In this document: piece by piece, positions 54,914 to 63,825 of the stretch | How positions within the stretch are numbered: position 1 is the stretch's first letter | How the letters are laid out: every line of letters begins with the position of its first letter | Assembly: GCA_028875575.1 (NCBI GenBank) | Contig: JAPPDF010000101.1 | Span: 38,129-102,128 of the forward strand | Source of the DNA: Acidobacteriota bacterium | GTDB taxonomy: Bacteria > Acidobacteriota > Terriglobia > Versatilivoradales > Versatilivoraceae | Direction: 5' to 3' | Length of the DNA: 64,000 nt | The notes under the pieces: generated by a model | What the model saw: the letters and a program-made list of their open reading frames with translations, nothing else | What the model was told of the DNA's origin: nothing | Databases searched by the model: none | Translations under genes and position numbers: made by a program

Positions 54914-56302
54914 CTACTCCACCTTGGTAAAAACGATGGCTCCGCGGGGAAGCTTTGCAAAGTTCTCTATCTGCTCTCCGGACTGCAGCACGCCGCCCGG
55001 TAGTAGATACAGGGTCTGATGGCTCAAGAAGACATCGTCCAGGTCTTCTCCCAAGGGGTCACTGGTGCGTGGCGCGGGAACCCGGCGGTAGGCGATCAGG
55101 ACTCTCGTTTCCGGAGGCACATCCGCGAATCTATCGATCCGATGACCAGCCATGATCTTGCCACTGGGATAAAGGTAGTAGGTGAATGAGGAATTGTGGA
55201 GGACGTTGGCAATGTTCCAGGGAGACATTTCCTCGCTGACAACCGGAAGCAGCACTTCCGCCCGATCCAGGCTGACCACCTTGTCTTCTTCCACTCCCAA
55301 ATCGACCACGGTACCGGAGGGAATGTCGGACCAGTCCTGGATTTCATGACCGCGCAACGAGCGACCGTCCGGGAAGCGATAGAGCGTGGTAGCGGCCTTG
55401 TACTGACGGCCGGCAATCTTCCACGCCGTCCGGCGGGCGGTGATGGTGTTTTTCCTTGAGGGATCCGCCGCTGGCGATATCAAGCTACCGTTGTCCTGCC
55501 GTTTTTTGCTGTTTCGGGCCGTTGTCGCCAAGCCATCGTTTCCCATCCTTTTCTTGGGATTCCGGGCCGCTGCCGCCAGGCCTCCGTTGGCCTCCCGTTT
55601 GTCATCGTTGCGGGCCGGCGCTTTCGGCCGGGATTTCCGAGCCAGTTGGACGCCATCAGGATTGGCCCCGATTCTTCCGGCGACCACGTCCGGGTCTCGA
55701 CGGTACGCATCGGTCAAGCCGGCCCGCCTGCGGTCAAAGTTGTCGATACCCGGATCTTTTTTCCTGCCCCTAAGCCTCTTCTTGTGGAACCGGTTCGGTC
55801 TGGAATAAGCGATTCGGTAGTGTTCCAGGACATCCCGATCCTTCACCCGAAACCGCTTTTGCAGGATTCGCAGCAATTCCTTCAGAGACCGGTACTGCCG
55901 ATCCGCAAAAGGCACATTGTGGTACCCCTCCAGCTCGATGCCCAGCGAATGGTCGCTGAGCCGGTCCAGCCCGTTCCACATGCTGACGCCGGCGTGGTTC
56001 GCCCGGTACTTGGGATCGAGGATCCTGTAGACCGTACCGTTCTTGGCGACGAGGTAGTGGGCGTGTCCACCCCGGCTGATATATCGCCGGCGCCGGACCT
56101 TGCCGCGGGAAAGGGTTCTCAAGGAACTGGGCAGACTGCCTTCGGTGGAGTGAATGATGATGAAGCGGGTGCTCTTGCGCGAGCGCTTGGCAAAGCGGGG
56201 ATTCAGCTTCTTCTGATAGTCGATGATCTTGAGCGCCGCCAGGTCGGTGGGGGAAAACGCAAGCAGCGCCGTCGTCAGCGCAACAATGAACACTCGACTC
56301 AT
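54914..56302 (-). CDS. N-acetylmuramoyl-L-alanine amidase with three C-terminal repeats
   Basis: 462 residues, Sec signal (VFIVALTTALLAFSPTDLA). The Amidase_2 domain has the zinc-ligand His in RFIIIHSTEGSLPSSL, HAHYLVAKNGTVYRI, GIELEGYHN and VLEHYRIAYSRPNRFHKK. A basic low-complexity linker (residues about 239-286) contains three 16-residue units NGGLAAAARNPKKRMG and variants. The C-terminus (from about 308) has three ~60-residue modules: LYRFPDGRSLRGHEIQDWSD, YYLYPSGKIMAGHRIDRFAD and LYLLPGGVLQSGEQIENFAK. It cleaves the lactyl-amide bond in peptidoglycan; the modules are probably for binding. I do not recognise their family. Confidence 0.83.
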   Translation of the reverse strand: MSRVFIVALTTALLAFSPTDLAALKIIDYQKKLNPRFAKRSRKSTRFIIIHSTEGSLPSSLRTLSRGKVRRRRYISRGGHAHYLVAKNGTVYRILDPKYRANHAGVSMWNGLDRLSDHSLGIELEGYHNVPFADRQYRSLKELLRILQKRFRVKDRDVLEHYRIAYSRPNRFHKKRLRGRKKDPGIDNFDRRRAGLTDAYRRDPDVVAGRIGANPDGVQLARKSRPKAPARNDDKREANGGLAAAARNPKKRMGNDGLATTARNSKKRQDNGSLISPAADPSRKNTITARRTAWKIAGRQYKAATTLYRFPDGRSLRGHEIQDWSDIPSGTVVDLGVEEDKVVSLDRAEVLLPVVSEEMSPWNIANVLHNSSFTYYLYPSGKIMAGHRIDRFADVPPETRVLIAYRRVPAPRTSDPLGEDLDDVFLSHQTLYLLPGGVLQSGEQIENFAKLPRGAIVFTKVE

Positions 56303-56608
56303 GGAAGCAGGATCTCGAGTTCGACCTCTACCAGGAGTGGGGCGAATCCGTCCCCCCCCCTACAACTTGTGGTTATGTTCTACCCAATCTATCTGGAAGG
56401 CAAGCGAATTCGAGGTGACCCGGAAGCGACCGTCCGGCTTCAGCCACCGGGTGAGCGGAAATAGGGTGTAGCGGCAGGTGGTGGCTCTTCCCCTCCGGCG
56501 ATAGCCATTCTCTTCGCTATTCGAATGCAACGCGACCGGTGCTTCGCAGCTGAAGGGGGTGCGGCTTGCCCTGCGGAGGAACCGGGGCAAGCCGCTCTTC
56601 GACGAGAA
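56303..56608. other. Spacer between amidase and glnA
   Basis: Nothing gene-like is visible; a run of C near 56351 and a hairpin near the glnA end are the only features. Confidence 0.5.
56561..56595 (-). terminator. Hairpin after glnA
   Basis: GCGGCTTGCCC (56561-56571) and its exact complement GGGCAAGCCGC (56585-56595), 13-nt loop, starting 13 bp beyond the glnA stop. No U-tract follows on the minus strand, so it may be a pause or RNA-end structure rather than a standard terminator. Confidence 0.5.
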
Positions 56609-58024
56609 TCAGATGTCGAAGTACAAGGCAAACTCGTGGGGATGCGGTCGCAACCGCATGGGGTCGACCTCCCGGGATCGCTTGTAGTCGATCCAGGTTT
56701 CGATCACATCCTTGGTGAAGACGTCTCCCTTGAGAAGGAAGTCATGGTCGTCTTCCAGCGCATTGAGCACGTCCTCGAGGTTGCCGGGAGTCGACTTCAC
56801 ATTGGCGGCATCGGCCGGAGCCAGATCGTAGAGATCCTTGTCGATGGGATCGGGGGGAGTGATCTTGTTCTGCACTCCGTCCAGGCCTGCCATCAACAGG
56901 GCCGCGAACGCCAGGTACCCGTTGCAGGAGGGATCCGGGAATCGGGTCTCCACCCGCTTGGCTTTCTCACTTCGGGAATAGGCGGGGATTCTGACCGCGG
57001 CGCTACGGTTGCGCTGGGAATAAATGAGGTTGATGGGAGCCTCATATCCCGGAACCAGGCGACGGTAGGAATTGGTGGTAGGCGCGCAGAAACCCAGCAG
57101 GGCGGGCGTGTGCTTGAGAATTCCGCCGATGTAGTAAATGGCCGTCTTGCTCAGGTCCGCGTAACCGCCGGGCTCGTAGAAGACATTCTTCCCGGCCTTC
57201 CAGATACTCGTGTGGATGTGCATTCCCGACCCGTTGTCCTGAAAGATCGGCTTGGGCATCAGGGTGACGGTCTTTCCATGCCGGCGTCCGACGTTCTTGA
57301 TGATGTACTTGTACTTCAGGAACTTGTCGGCCATGCTGGTCAGAGTGTCGAAGCGCATGTCGATCTCGCACTGCCCTGCGGTTCCCACCTCATGGTGGTG
57401 AACCTCCACCTGGACCCCGATTTCTTCCAGCAACAGAACCATTTCGCTACGGATGTCCTGGAGACTGTCCATGGGAGGAACGGGGAAGTAACCCTCCTTG
57501 TAGCGGGGCTTGTAGCCCAGGTTGGGATTCTCTTCTTTTCCGGAATTCCAGAATCCTTCCTTGGAATCCACGTAGTAGTAGCCGTAGTTATAGGACTGAT
57601 CGAAGCGAATATCGTCCAGAACGAAAAACTCCGGCTCGGGACCGAAGTAGGCGGTGTCGCCGATCCCGGTCGATTTCAGGTAATTTTCAGCTTTTTGTGC
57701 GATGTGGCGCGGGTCCCTGGTATAGGACTGGAGCGTCACCGGATCCTTGACATTGCAGATGATATTGAGGGTCGGGACCGCGGTGAAGGGATCCTTGAAG
57801 GCGGTGGAGGCGTCCGGGATGAGGATCATGTCGCTCTCCTGGATCTCCTGGAAGCCGCGGATGCTCGAACCGTCAAATCCCACGCCCTCTTCGAACATCT
57901 CCTCTTCCACCTCATTGGCAGAGATTGAAAAGTGCTGCCACAAGCCGGGCAAGTCCACAAAGCGCAGGTCAACCATCTTGATGCCTTCGTCGCTGACGAA
58001 CTGCAAGAGCTCTCTAGGGTTCAT
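56609..58024 (-). CDS. glnA: Glutamine synthetase, type I
   Basis: Makes glutamine from glutamate, ammonia and ATP; forms dodecamers in the cytoplasm. 471 residues. VGFDGSSIRGF, YFGPEPEFFVLDD, the signature KPIFQDNGSGMHIHTSIWK and NRSAAVRIPAYSRS are intact. Tyr399 lies in DKDLYDLAPAD, the position of the adenylylated tyrosine of GSI-beta enzymes, so GlnE-type control is plausible. A sigma70 promoter lies at 58172-58200. Transcribed alone, away from purE on the same strand. Confidence 0.97.
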   Translation of the reverse strand: MNPRELLQFVSDEGIKMVDLRFVDLPGLWQHFSISANEVEEEMFEEGVGFDGSSIRGFQEIQESDMILIPDASTAFKDPFTAVPTLNIICNVKDPVTLQSYTRDPRHIAQKAENYLKSTGIGDTAYFGPEPEFFVLDDIRFDQSYNYGYYYVDSKEGFWNSGKEENPNLGYKPRYKEGYFPVPPMDSLQDIRSEMVLLLEEIGVQVEVHHHEVGTAGQCEIDMRFDTLTSMADKFLKYKYIIKNVGRRHGKTVTLMPKPIFQDNGSGMHIHTSIWKAGKNVFYEPGGYADLSKTAIYYIGGILKHTPALLGFCAPTTNSYRRLVPGYEAPINLIYSQRNRSAAVRIPAYSRSEKAKRVETRFPDPSCNGYLAFAALLMAGLDGVQNKITPPDPIDKDLYDLAPADAANVKSTPGNLEDVLNALEDDHDFLLKGDVFTKDVIETWIDYKRSREVDPMRLRPHPHEFALYFDI

Positions 58025-58105
58025 GTTTACTCCTTGGCGTAAAAGGATGGAACTTCGTTAGTTGAGTTTTCGGCTGGGGGAGTGCGGTGGTGTTGCGGCA
58101 GAAGA

Positions 58106-58123
58106 CTACGCGACGTTGCGTAG
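58106..58123 (-). promoter_or_regulatory. Palindrome in the glnA leader
   Basis: CTACGCGACGTTGCGTAG: two 8-9 bp arms with one mismatched pair, between the predicted start of transcription and the glnA ATG. A CTGCATGCAG palindrome lies 14 bp away. Could be an operator or an RNA hairpin. Confidence 0.4.
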
Positions 58124-58171
58124 GCCCCAATGAACCTGCATGCAGCCTTGCATGAGCCCGAACGGAGTGGA

Positions 58172-58200
58172 ATCTTAAGCAGAATGAGCCTGGTTGTCAA
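58172..58200 (-). promoter_or_regulatory. Sigma70 promoter of glnA
   Basis: On the minus strand TTGACA (58200-58195), 17-bp spacer, TAAGAT (58177-58172). Near-consensus; it leaves a leader of about 140 nt before the glnA ATG. Confidence 0.7.
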
Positions 58201-58220
58201 GAGACAAAACGTTCCCGTAA

Positions 58221-58724
58221 TCAGACTGAGAAGGTCGCCTTGACATGTGCGGACTTGGTCCGAATCTTGTCGGCCAAAGACCTCTTGTATCCGGCCAGGC
58301 GGTCGGCCAGCGCCGCATCGGAAGTGGCCAGGATCTGTGCGGCGAAGATAGCGGCATTGACTGCGCCGGACTTGCCCACGCCCATGGTGCCGACCGGCAC
58401 GCCTCCCGGCATCTGTACCGTGGCCAGCAGGGAATCGAAACCGGACAGCGGGCTGCTGTCAACCGGGACACCGATCACCGGAAGAACGGTTTCGGCGGCA
58501 GTGACTCCCGCCAGGTGGGCTGCCCCTCCCGCACCGGCGATAATGCACTTCAGACCCCTGTCCGCCGCGGTTCGGGCGTACTCCGAGGCCCGGGCCGGAG
58601 AACGATGAGCGGAGCAGATATCGATCTCGAACGGAATGTCGAATGCCTTGAGCTGCTTGGCAGCTTCTCCCATGATGTTCAGGTCGGAGTCACTACCCAT
58701 GATAATACCGACGACCGGTTTCAT
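58221..58724 (-). CDS. purE: 5-(carboxyamino)imidazole ribonucleotide mutase
   Basis: Class I PurE, 167 residues, converting N5-CAIR to CAIR in purine synthesis. GIIMGSDSDLNIM at the N-terminus, ICSAHRSPARASEYA holding the catalytic His, and IIAGAGGAAHLAGV. ATG 58724 follows GGAGGG; an in-frame ATG five codons upstream is less likely. Follows purD by 85 bp on the same strand. Confidence 0.94.
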   Translation of the reverse strand: MKPVVGIIMGSDSDLNIMGEAAKQLKAFDIPFEIDICSAHRSPARASEYARTAADRGLKCIIAGAGGAAHLAGVTAAETVLPVIGVPVDSSPLSGFDSLLATVQMPGGVPVGTMGVGKSGAVNAAIFAAQILATSDAALADRLAGYKRSLADKIRTKSAHVKATFSV

Positions 58725-58809
58725 AATTTCACCCTCCAAGGTTGATCCAGAATGAATTTCTCAAAAACAAACGATTCGGGCCTGGCTAAAAGCTACCGGG
58801 GGCACTCCT

Positions 58810-60084
58810 CTAGTTCAGCCCCTGGCGCCCGATATCGGTCCGAAAATGCATCGGCTCGAACCGCACCCTTTCGAGGGCACGGTACACCCGGGCAACAGCC
58901 GCTTGGAGATCCACGTCCTTGGCCGTAATTCCCAGAACCCGTCCACCAGCGGTCACCGGCTGCCCGTCCTGCAACCGCGTGCCGGCGTGGAACACCTTGA
59001 CCTGCCCCACCGCCTCGGCATCCCCAACCCCTTGAATCGGCATTCCGGTTGGATATTTCCCGGGGTAACCGCCGGAGGCCATCACCACGCAGACACTACA
59101 GTCGGAATCCCAGCGCAACCGCACCGAATCCAGGGTCTCTCCGTGAATGGCCCGCAGCACCTCCACCAGATCGTTCTCCAGGCGAAACAGCACCGGTTGG
59201 GCCTCGGGATCACCCAAGCGGACATTGTATTCCAAAACCTTGATGCCGTCTGGCGTCAGCATAAGGCCGACATAGAGTACGCCCCGGAAGGGACTTCCCT
59301 CGACCGCCATTCCCCGGATGGTCGGGCCGACAATGGCTTGAAGGACCTCCCTCTGCTCCTCTGAAGACAGAATTTCATCGGTCGAGTAGGCTCCCATGCC
59401 ACCGGTGTTCGGACCTCGATCCTGGTCGAAAACCCTCTTGTGATCCTGGGAAGGCACCATGGGCAGGAAATGCTCCCCATCGGAGAAAACCAGAAAGGAG
59501 GCCTCCCGGCCCGTCAGGCACTCCTCCAGTACGACTCTGTCGCCGGCCTCACCGAAGACGCGCCGGCGCATCATCTGCTCCACCGCCGATTCCGCCTGCT
59601 GCCGGTCCTGGGCAATGACGACTCCCTTCCCTGCCGCCAGCCCGTCAGCCTTGACGACCAGCGGAAAGCCGAGATCGCCCCGGCCGATAGACCCCATGGC
59701 TTCCTCAAGGGAATTGCAGACCATGCAGGCCGCCGTCGGAACCTGGTGTCGCTTCATGAAATCCTTGGCAAAAATCTTGCTTCCCTCAAGGCGGGCGGCG
59801 GCGGCGGTGGGTCCGACGATAGAGAGCCCGCGGGCCTGGAAACGATCCACGATGCCCAGCACCAGGGGCAGTTCCGGTCCGACAACAGTAAGGTCGATGG
59901 AACGATCGAGGGCGAATTGCATCAACCCCGGAAGGTCGTCCGCCGCCAGGGGCACGTTCTCGGCGATGGAAGCCGTCCCACCGTTTCCAGGGGCACAGAA
60001 GACTTTGTCGACAAGGGATGAACGACCGATCTTCCAGGCGAGCGCGTGCTCGCGCCCACCCGATCCAATGACGAGAACTTTCAT
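58810..60084 (-). CDS. purD: Phosphoribosylamine-glycine ligase
   Basis: ATP-grasp enzyme making glycinamide ribonucleotide, 424 residues, the usual size. VLVIGSGGREHALAWKIG, GPELPLVLGIVD, FPLVVKADGLAAGKGVVIA, EYNVRLGDPEAQPVLFRL are all diagnostic. It precedes purE on the same strand and follows larE by 51 bp, so it may share a transcript with the lysine/lar genes upstream. Confidence 0.96.
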   Translation of the reverse strand: MKVLVIGSGGREHALAWKIGRSSLVDKVFCAPGNGGTASIAENVPLAADDLPGLMQFALDRSIDLTVVGPELPLVLGIVDRFQARGLSIVGPTAAAARLEGSKIFAKDFMKRHQVPTAACMVCNSLEEAMGSIGRGDLGFPLVVKADGLAAGKGVVIAQDRQQAESAVEQMMRRRVFGEAGDRVVLEECLTGREASFLVFSDGEHFLPMVPSQDHKRVFDQDRGPNTGGMGAYSTDEILSSEEQREVLQAIVGPTIRGMAVEGSPFRGVLYVGLMLTPDGIKVLEYNVRLGDPEAQPVLFRLENDLVEVLRAIHGETLDSVRLRWDSDCSVCVVMASGGYPGKYPTGMPIQGVGDAEAVGQVKVFHAGTRLQDGQPVTAGGRVLGITAKDVDLQAAVARVYRALERVRFEPMHFRTDIGRQGLN

Positions 60085-60135
60085 TGCTTTGCTGCTTTGC
60101 CGTCACCGAGTGGAGCCGACCCGATCGATTCCCGG

Positions 60136-61008
60136 TCAGGACGGTCGTTGTGACGGATGCAGGGGCAAAACCTCGTTGAGTGCGCCCGAGCGGTAACCCT
60201 CAAGGTCGAGAGTGATGAACTTGAAGCCCAAGGCCTTGAATTCCTTGGTCAACAGGGCAGCCATCTCCATATCCAGCGCCCTGGGCAATTCCTCCGGGGA
60301 AATCTCCAGTCGGACCAGGGCTTCGTGATACCGCACCCGAAAAACCCTGAATCCGAAGTGCCGCAGGATCTCCTCGCCGCGCTCCACCATCGACAGCTTT
60401 TCCGGGGTAATGGAAGTGCCGTAGGGAAATCGGGAGGAGAGACAAGGCAAGGCGGGTTTGTTCCAGGTAGGCAGGCCGGCCCGCCTGGACAGCTCCCGGA
60501 TCTCGACCTTGTTCATTTCGGCCTCCGAGAGCGGACTGCAAACCACATATTCCCGGGCAGCGCGCCGCCCCGGCCGAAAATCGCTTCGGTCGTCCCGATT
60601 GGTACCGTCGGCCACCGCCCGGAAGCCTCTCTGGCGGGCCAGCGCCTGCAGCTTGGAAAACAGCTCGCTCTTGCAGAAATAACAGCGATCCGGCGAGTTC
60701 TCCCGGTATCGGGAATCCTTCACTTCGTCCGTCAGAATCTCCAGGTGGCGGAGACGAAAGCGAGTGGCGAATTCGGCCGTTTCTTTCCTTTGAAAAGCGG
60801 GATAGGAAGGGCTGATGGCTGTGACGCAGAGCGCCTTGTCGCCCAGAACCCGGTTGGCCATGAAGGCCAGGTAGGCACTGTCCACCCCTCCGCTAAAGCC
60901 CACCACCACCGACTCCAGTCCCCTCAGAATCTCGCCGAGACGCCGCTCCTTGGCGGTCACCTCGGGGCTGGTCAAGACCACGGCTGTTCCCGGATTGGGC
61001 TCGGTCAC
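60136..61008 (-). CDS. larE: ATP-dependent sacrificial sulfur transferase LarE
   Basis: 290 residues. Adds sulfur to the nicotinate-derived precursor of the nickel-pincer cofactor, in the classical LarE donating its own cysteine. PP-loop VVVGFSGGVDSAYLAFMA, PDRCYFCKSELFSKL, GTNRDDRSDFRPGRRAA, and PALPCLSSRFPYGT with Cys189 at the position of the sacrificial cysteine. GTG start with AAGG upstream. It lies between lysK (38 bp) and purD on the same strand; the probable client LarA-like protein is at 14059-15318. larB and larC are not in the window. Confidence 0.9.
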   Translation of the reverse strand: MTEPNPGTAVVLTSPEVTAKERRLGEILRGLESVVVGFSGGVDSAYLAFMANRVLGDKALCVTAISPSYPAFQRKETAEFATRFRLRHLEILTDEVKDSRYRENSPDRCYFCKSELFSKLQALARQRGFRAVADGTNRDDRSDFRPGRRAAREYVVCSPLSEAEMNKVEIRELSRRAGLPTWNKPALPCLSSRFPYGTSITPEKLSMVERGEEILRHFGFRVFRVRYHEALVRLEISPEELPRALDMEMAALLTKEFKALGFKFITLDLEGYRSGALNEVLPLHPSQRPS

Positions 61009-61047
61009 CGGCTACCTTCGCGGAAGGGATGGTACTCTGCGATGCGG

Positions 61048-62097
61048 CTACAGAAGTCGTAAAACGGATTCTAGCACGTCGATTGACCGTCTGTACTCGG
61101 CAATCTCGACGTGTTCCTGGGGCGTATGGTCGAGGCTGGAATCTCCGGGTCCATAGGCCACCATGGGACACTTCCAGAACGGCGCCACCACGTTCATGTC
61201 GGCGGTCCCCGTCTTGAGCTTGAACTTCGGCCGACCCTCCAGATCGCGGATCGATCTGAGGAACGACCTGACCAGAGGGTTCGACTTGTCCCGCCTCACC
61301 GCAGCCTCGCGTCCCGAAAATGAGACTTGGGCCGGCTTGGCCGTCCGCGACAGGTAATCTTCCAGGGATTGCAGGGCGAATCCCAAGGGGATGCGGAATC
61401 CCAGTCGCAGATCGACGGTTTCATGGATACCGTCGCTGCTGGAGTTGAAGGAGCGCAGAGATGCCTGCAGACGGCCGAAAAGCGACTGCCCCGCGTTGAA
61501 CCGGTCACACCAGCGTCCAACCTCGGACCAGTAGTCAACCGCCTGCTCACAGGCCGATCGCTCCTGGCCGGCCGTATGACTGAGCGGAACCTGCAACCGA
61601 TAGTCCACCAGCAGTCGGCCCTTGTATCCCAGGGTCACCGCGTTCCAGCCGCTCGGTTCACCGATGACGCAATAATCGGGTGGATCGAGGTCCGAAAGGG
61701 CTTGCCGCGCTCCCCGAGAGGTTGCCGCCTCTTCCTCGACGGCGCCGACAATCACGATTCTCTTCCCCTGCCCGTTGAGCTCCTGCATCAGGCGCCGGGT
61801 TGAGGCAATGAAGCAGGCCATGGGGCCCTTGGCGTCCACCGAGCCCCTTCCGTAGAGCCGGCCGCCTTCGATCCTGACGGGAAGGTCTCCCGCCACCGTG
61901 TCGATATGTCCCAGCAACACGATGGTCCTTGGCCCCTGCCCGGCGATTCCAATGGCGTTGCTCACCCCATCCAGGTAGGAGCGAAAGCCCATGGACGCCA
62001 TGGTGTCGACCAAAAAGCGCGCCAGGCGGGCTTCCTGACCGGAGGGGCTGGGAATGCTCAACATCTGCCGCAACAACTGCAGTTCGGAATCGGCCAT
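61048..62097 (-). CDS. lysK: [LysW]-lysine/ornithine hydrolase (M20 family)
   Basis: Releases lysine (or ornithine) from the carrier protein LysW in the alpha-aminoadipate route. 349 residues from ATG 62097, GAGG upstream. Metal site GHIDTV and GRGSVDAKGPMACFIAS, EEEAATSRGARQAL with catalytic Glu pair, GEPSGWNAVTLGYKGRLLVDY and TGTADMNVVAPFW, a combination closer to LysK than to ArgE or DapE. The gene for the aminotransferase of the same route lies upstream. LysW itself is not in the window. Confidence 0.85.
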   Translation of the reverse strand: MADSELQLLRQMLSIPSPSGQEARLARFLVDTMASMGFRSYLDGVSNAIGIAGQGPRTIVLLGHIDTVAGDLPVRIEGGRLYGRGSVDAKGPMACFIASTRRLMQELNGQGKRIVIVGAVEEEAATSRGARQALSDLDPPDYCVIGEPSGWNAVTLGYKGRLLVDYRLQVPLSHTAGQERSACEQAVDYWSEVGRWCDRFNAGQSLFGRLQASLRSFNSSSDGIHETVDLRLGFRIPLGFALQSLEDYLSRTAKPAQVSFSGREAAVRRDKSNPLVRSFLRSIRDLEGRPKFKLKTGTADMNVVAPFWKCPMVAYGPGDSSLDHTPQEHVEIAEYRRSIDVLESVLRLL

Positions 62098-62125
62098 TTC
62101 CAGCCTCGAAGAAACCTGAAACAAA

Positions 62126-62310
62126 GAACCTTTTGCTAAATTAGGCAGCGGGACGTTTACCGGGAATGGCCACAATAGGCACAAAAACACAAATTGTGCC
62201 TTTTGTGGTTAGACAGCCTTTTTAACCAGGTCGCACCCGATATAGAAAAAGGCGGAACCTCTGGTTTTCCGGCAAGATGACCTGCCCCGCCGGGAATTTT
62301 GCAAAGAGCG
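62126..62310 (-). repeat. Family A repeat, copy 5
   Basis: About 185 bp, reverse orientation. Carries the GGGAATGGCCACA, CACAAATTGTG and CGGGAATTTTGCAAAG segments of the family. Directly upstream of lysK. Confidence 0.82.
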
Positions 62311-62411
62311 CGAAAAAAGAGTTATCCACGAAGACACAAGAAGGACGACGAAGGGACACTAAGCGAGACGGATCTGCCTCAACGGCGCGCACTGCCACTA
62401 GTTAGATTATT

Positions 62412-62581
62412 AACATCGATGCACAGGATATACAGGATCAGGATATACAGGATTTGGTCTTCAGAGTCTGGTGTCCTGAATTCCGGGCATCCGCAATCCC
62501 GGACCGGATCATCGCCTGAGCCGGCTTCTCGTGCAGGATGTTCTCATCCTGTTAATCCTGTGCGTCCTGTACATCGATGTT
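62412..62581. repeat. Family D repeat (AACATCGATG ends)
   Basis: 170 bp bounded by AACATCGATGCACAGGAT on the left and its near-complement at 62564-62581 on the right. Interior is made of short CAGGAT/ATCCTG units. One copy in the window. Together with repeat A copy 5 it fills the 552-bp lysJ-lysK spacer (62098-62649); the rest shows nothing recognisable. Confidence 0.7.
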
Positions 62582-62649
62582 CGATAGTCTTGTTCCAGAC
62601 AGGCCGCGGGCACGCCCATGGACATGCAGCCGTTACGGCCTACCAGCGA

Positions 62650-63825
62650 CTACTGCAGAACCTCAGCGGTCAACTCGACGACTCGATCCAGGTCCGACTC
62701 TTCGATGACCAGGGGAGGCAGGAAGCGAATGACCGTCGGGCCGGCCGCCAGCGCCAGCACTCCTCGTTCCATGAGCTTGAGGATGTAGGGACCGCTCTTT
62801 TCCTTGAGCTCGACTCCGACCATCAAACCCAGGCCTCTCACGTCCCGAATTCGAGAGGAACCGATGGACCTCAGTTGCTGCATGAACTGCGTTCCCAGCT
62901 TTTGTGCCCGCTGGGGCAGCTCGAAATTCTCCAAATACCCAATGGCCGCGTTGGCGGCAGCGCACGCCAGTGGATTCCCTCCAAAGGTGGAGCTGTGGGC
63001 CAGCTTGAAGAGCCGGGAGGCCACCTCCTGACTCAATCCGGTGGCCCCGATAGGAAGCCCTCCACCCATGGACTTGGCCATGCAAAACAGATCGGGGAAC
63101 AGATCGAAGTGCTCCGAGGCGAACATGCGGCCGGTTCGGCCGAATCCCGTCTGCACTTCGTCCACAATAAACATGGCACCGACTTCGGTACAGCGGTCCT
63201 GCACATCCAGCAGGAAATCCAGGGTGCCGGGCCGGACGCCCCCTTCTCCCTGGACGACCTCCACCAGGAACGCCGCCGTACGTTGGCTGATGGCGTCGCA
63301 GGCCCGTTGCCGATGGTTGAAGGGAACGTGGGTGAATCCCGGAACCAGGGGCTCGAAGGGAAGTCGATAGTCCTTGCTCCAGGTGGCGCTCAGAGCCCCG
63401 AAGGTCTTGCCGTGAAACCCGCGCATGGCAGCCACGATCTCGTGGCGTCCAGTCGCCAACCGCGCAAACTTCAAGGCCACCTCTACCGCCTCCGAGCCGG
63501 AGTTGCACAAGAAAAACCGCTGGATGCTGCTCGGAGTGAGCCGTTCCAGATTTTCCAGGAGCCGGGCCCTCTCCTGGTGAAAAAAGAGCTCGCTGCACAC
63601 CAGCAGTTTCTCGGCCTGGTCCCGAATGGCCTGGTTCACATGGGGATTGGCGTGGCCCAGATTGGCCGCCCCCTGGCCTCCCACGCAATCGATGAACTCC
63701 CTGCCCTCCGCATCCCACAGGTGGGCTCCCTGTCCCCGAACCAATTCCAGGTTGCGCTTGTAGTAGGTGCCCGCCCCCAGTTGTTCTTCCAGATTCTTGA
63801 TGGAATCGGTGCCGGAATAGGTCAC
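62650..63825 (-). CDS. lysJ: [LysW]-aminoadipate/glutamate semialdehyde or acetylornithine aminotransferase
   Basis: Class III PLP aminotransferase of 391 residues acting in lysine or arginine synthesis. LWDAEGREFIDCVGGQGAANLGHANPH, FLCNSGSEAVEVALKFAR, FIVDEVQTGFGRTGRMF and the PLP lysine in CMAKSMGGGLPIGA. It is closest in pattern to the ArgD/LysJ group; assignment to LysJ rests on the neighbouring lysK. ATG 63825 has GGAGG upstream. About 550 bp of repeats separate it from lysK. Confidence 0.82.
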   Translation of the reverse strand: MTYSGTDSIKNLEEQLGAGTYYKRNLELVRGQGAHLWDAEGREFIDCVGGQGAANLGHANPHVNQAIRDQAEKLLVCSELFFHQERARLLENLERLTPSSIQRFFLCNSGSEAVEVALKFARLATGRHEIVAAMRGFHGKTFGALSATWSKDYRLPFEPLVPGFTHVPFNHRQRACDAISQRTAAFLVEVVQGEGGVRPGTLDFLLDVQDRCTEVGAMFIVDEVQTGFGRTGRMFASEHFDLFPDLFCMAKSMGGGLPIGATGLSQEVASRLFKLAHSSTFGGNPLACAAANAAIGYLENFELPQRAQKLGTQFMQQLRSIGSSRIRDVRGLGLMVGVELKEKSGPYILKLMERGVLALAAGPTVIRFLPPLVIEESDLDRVVELTAEVLQ

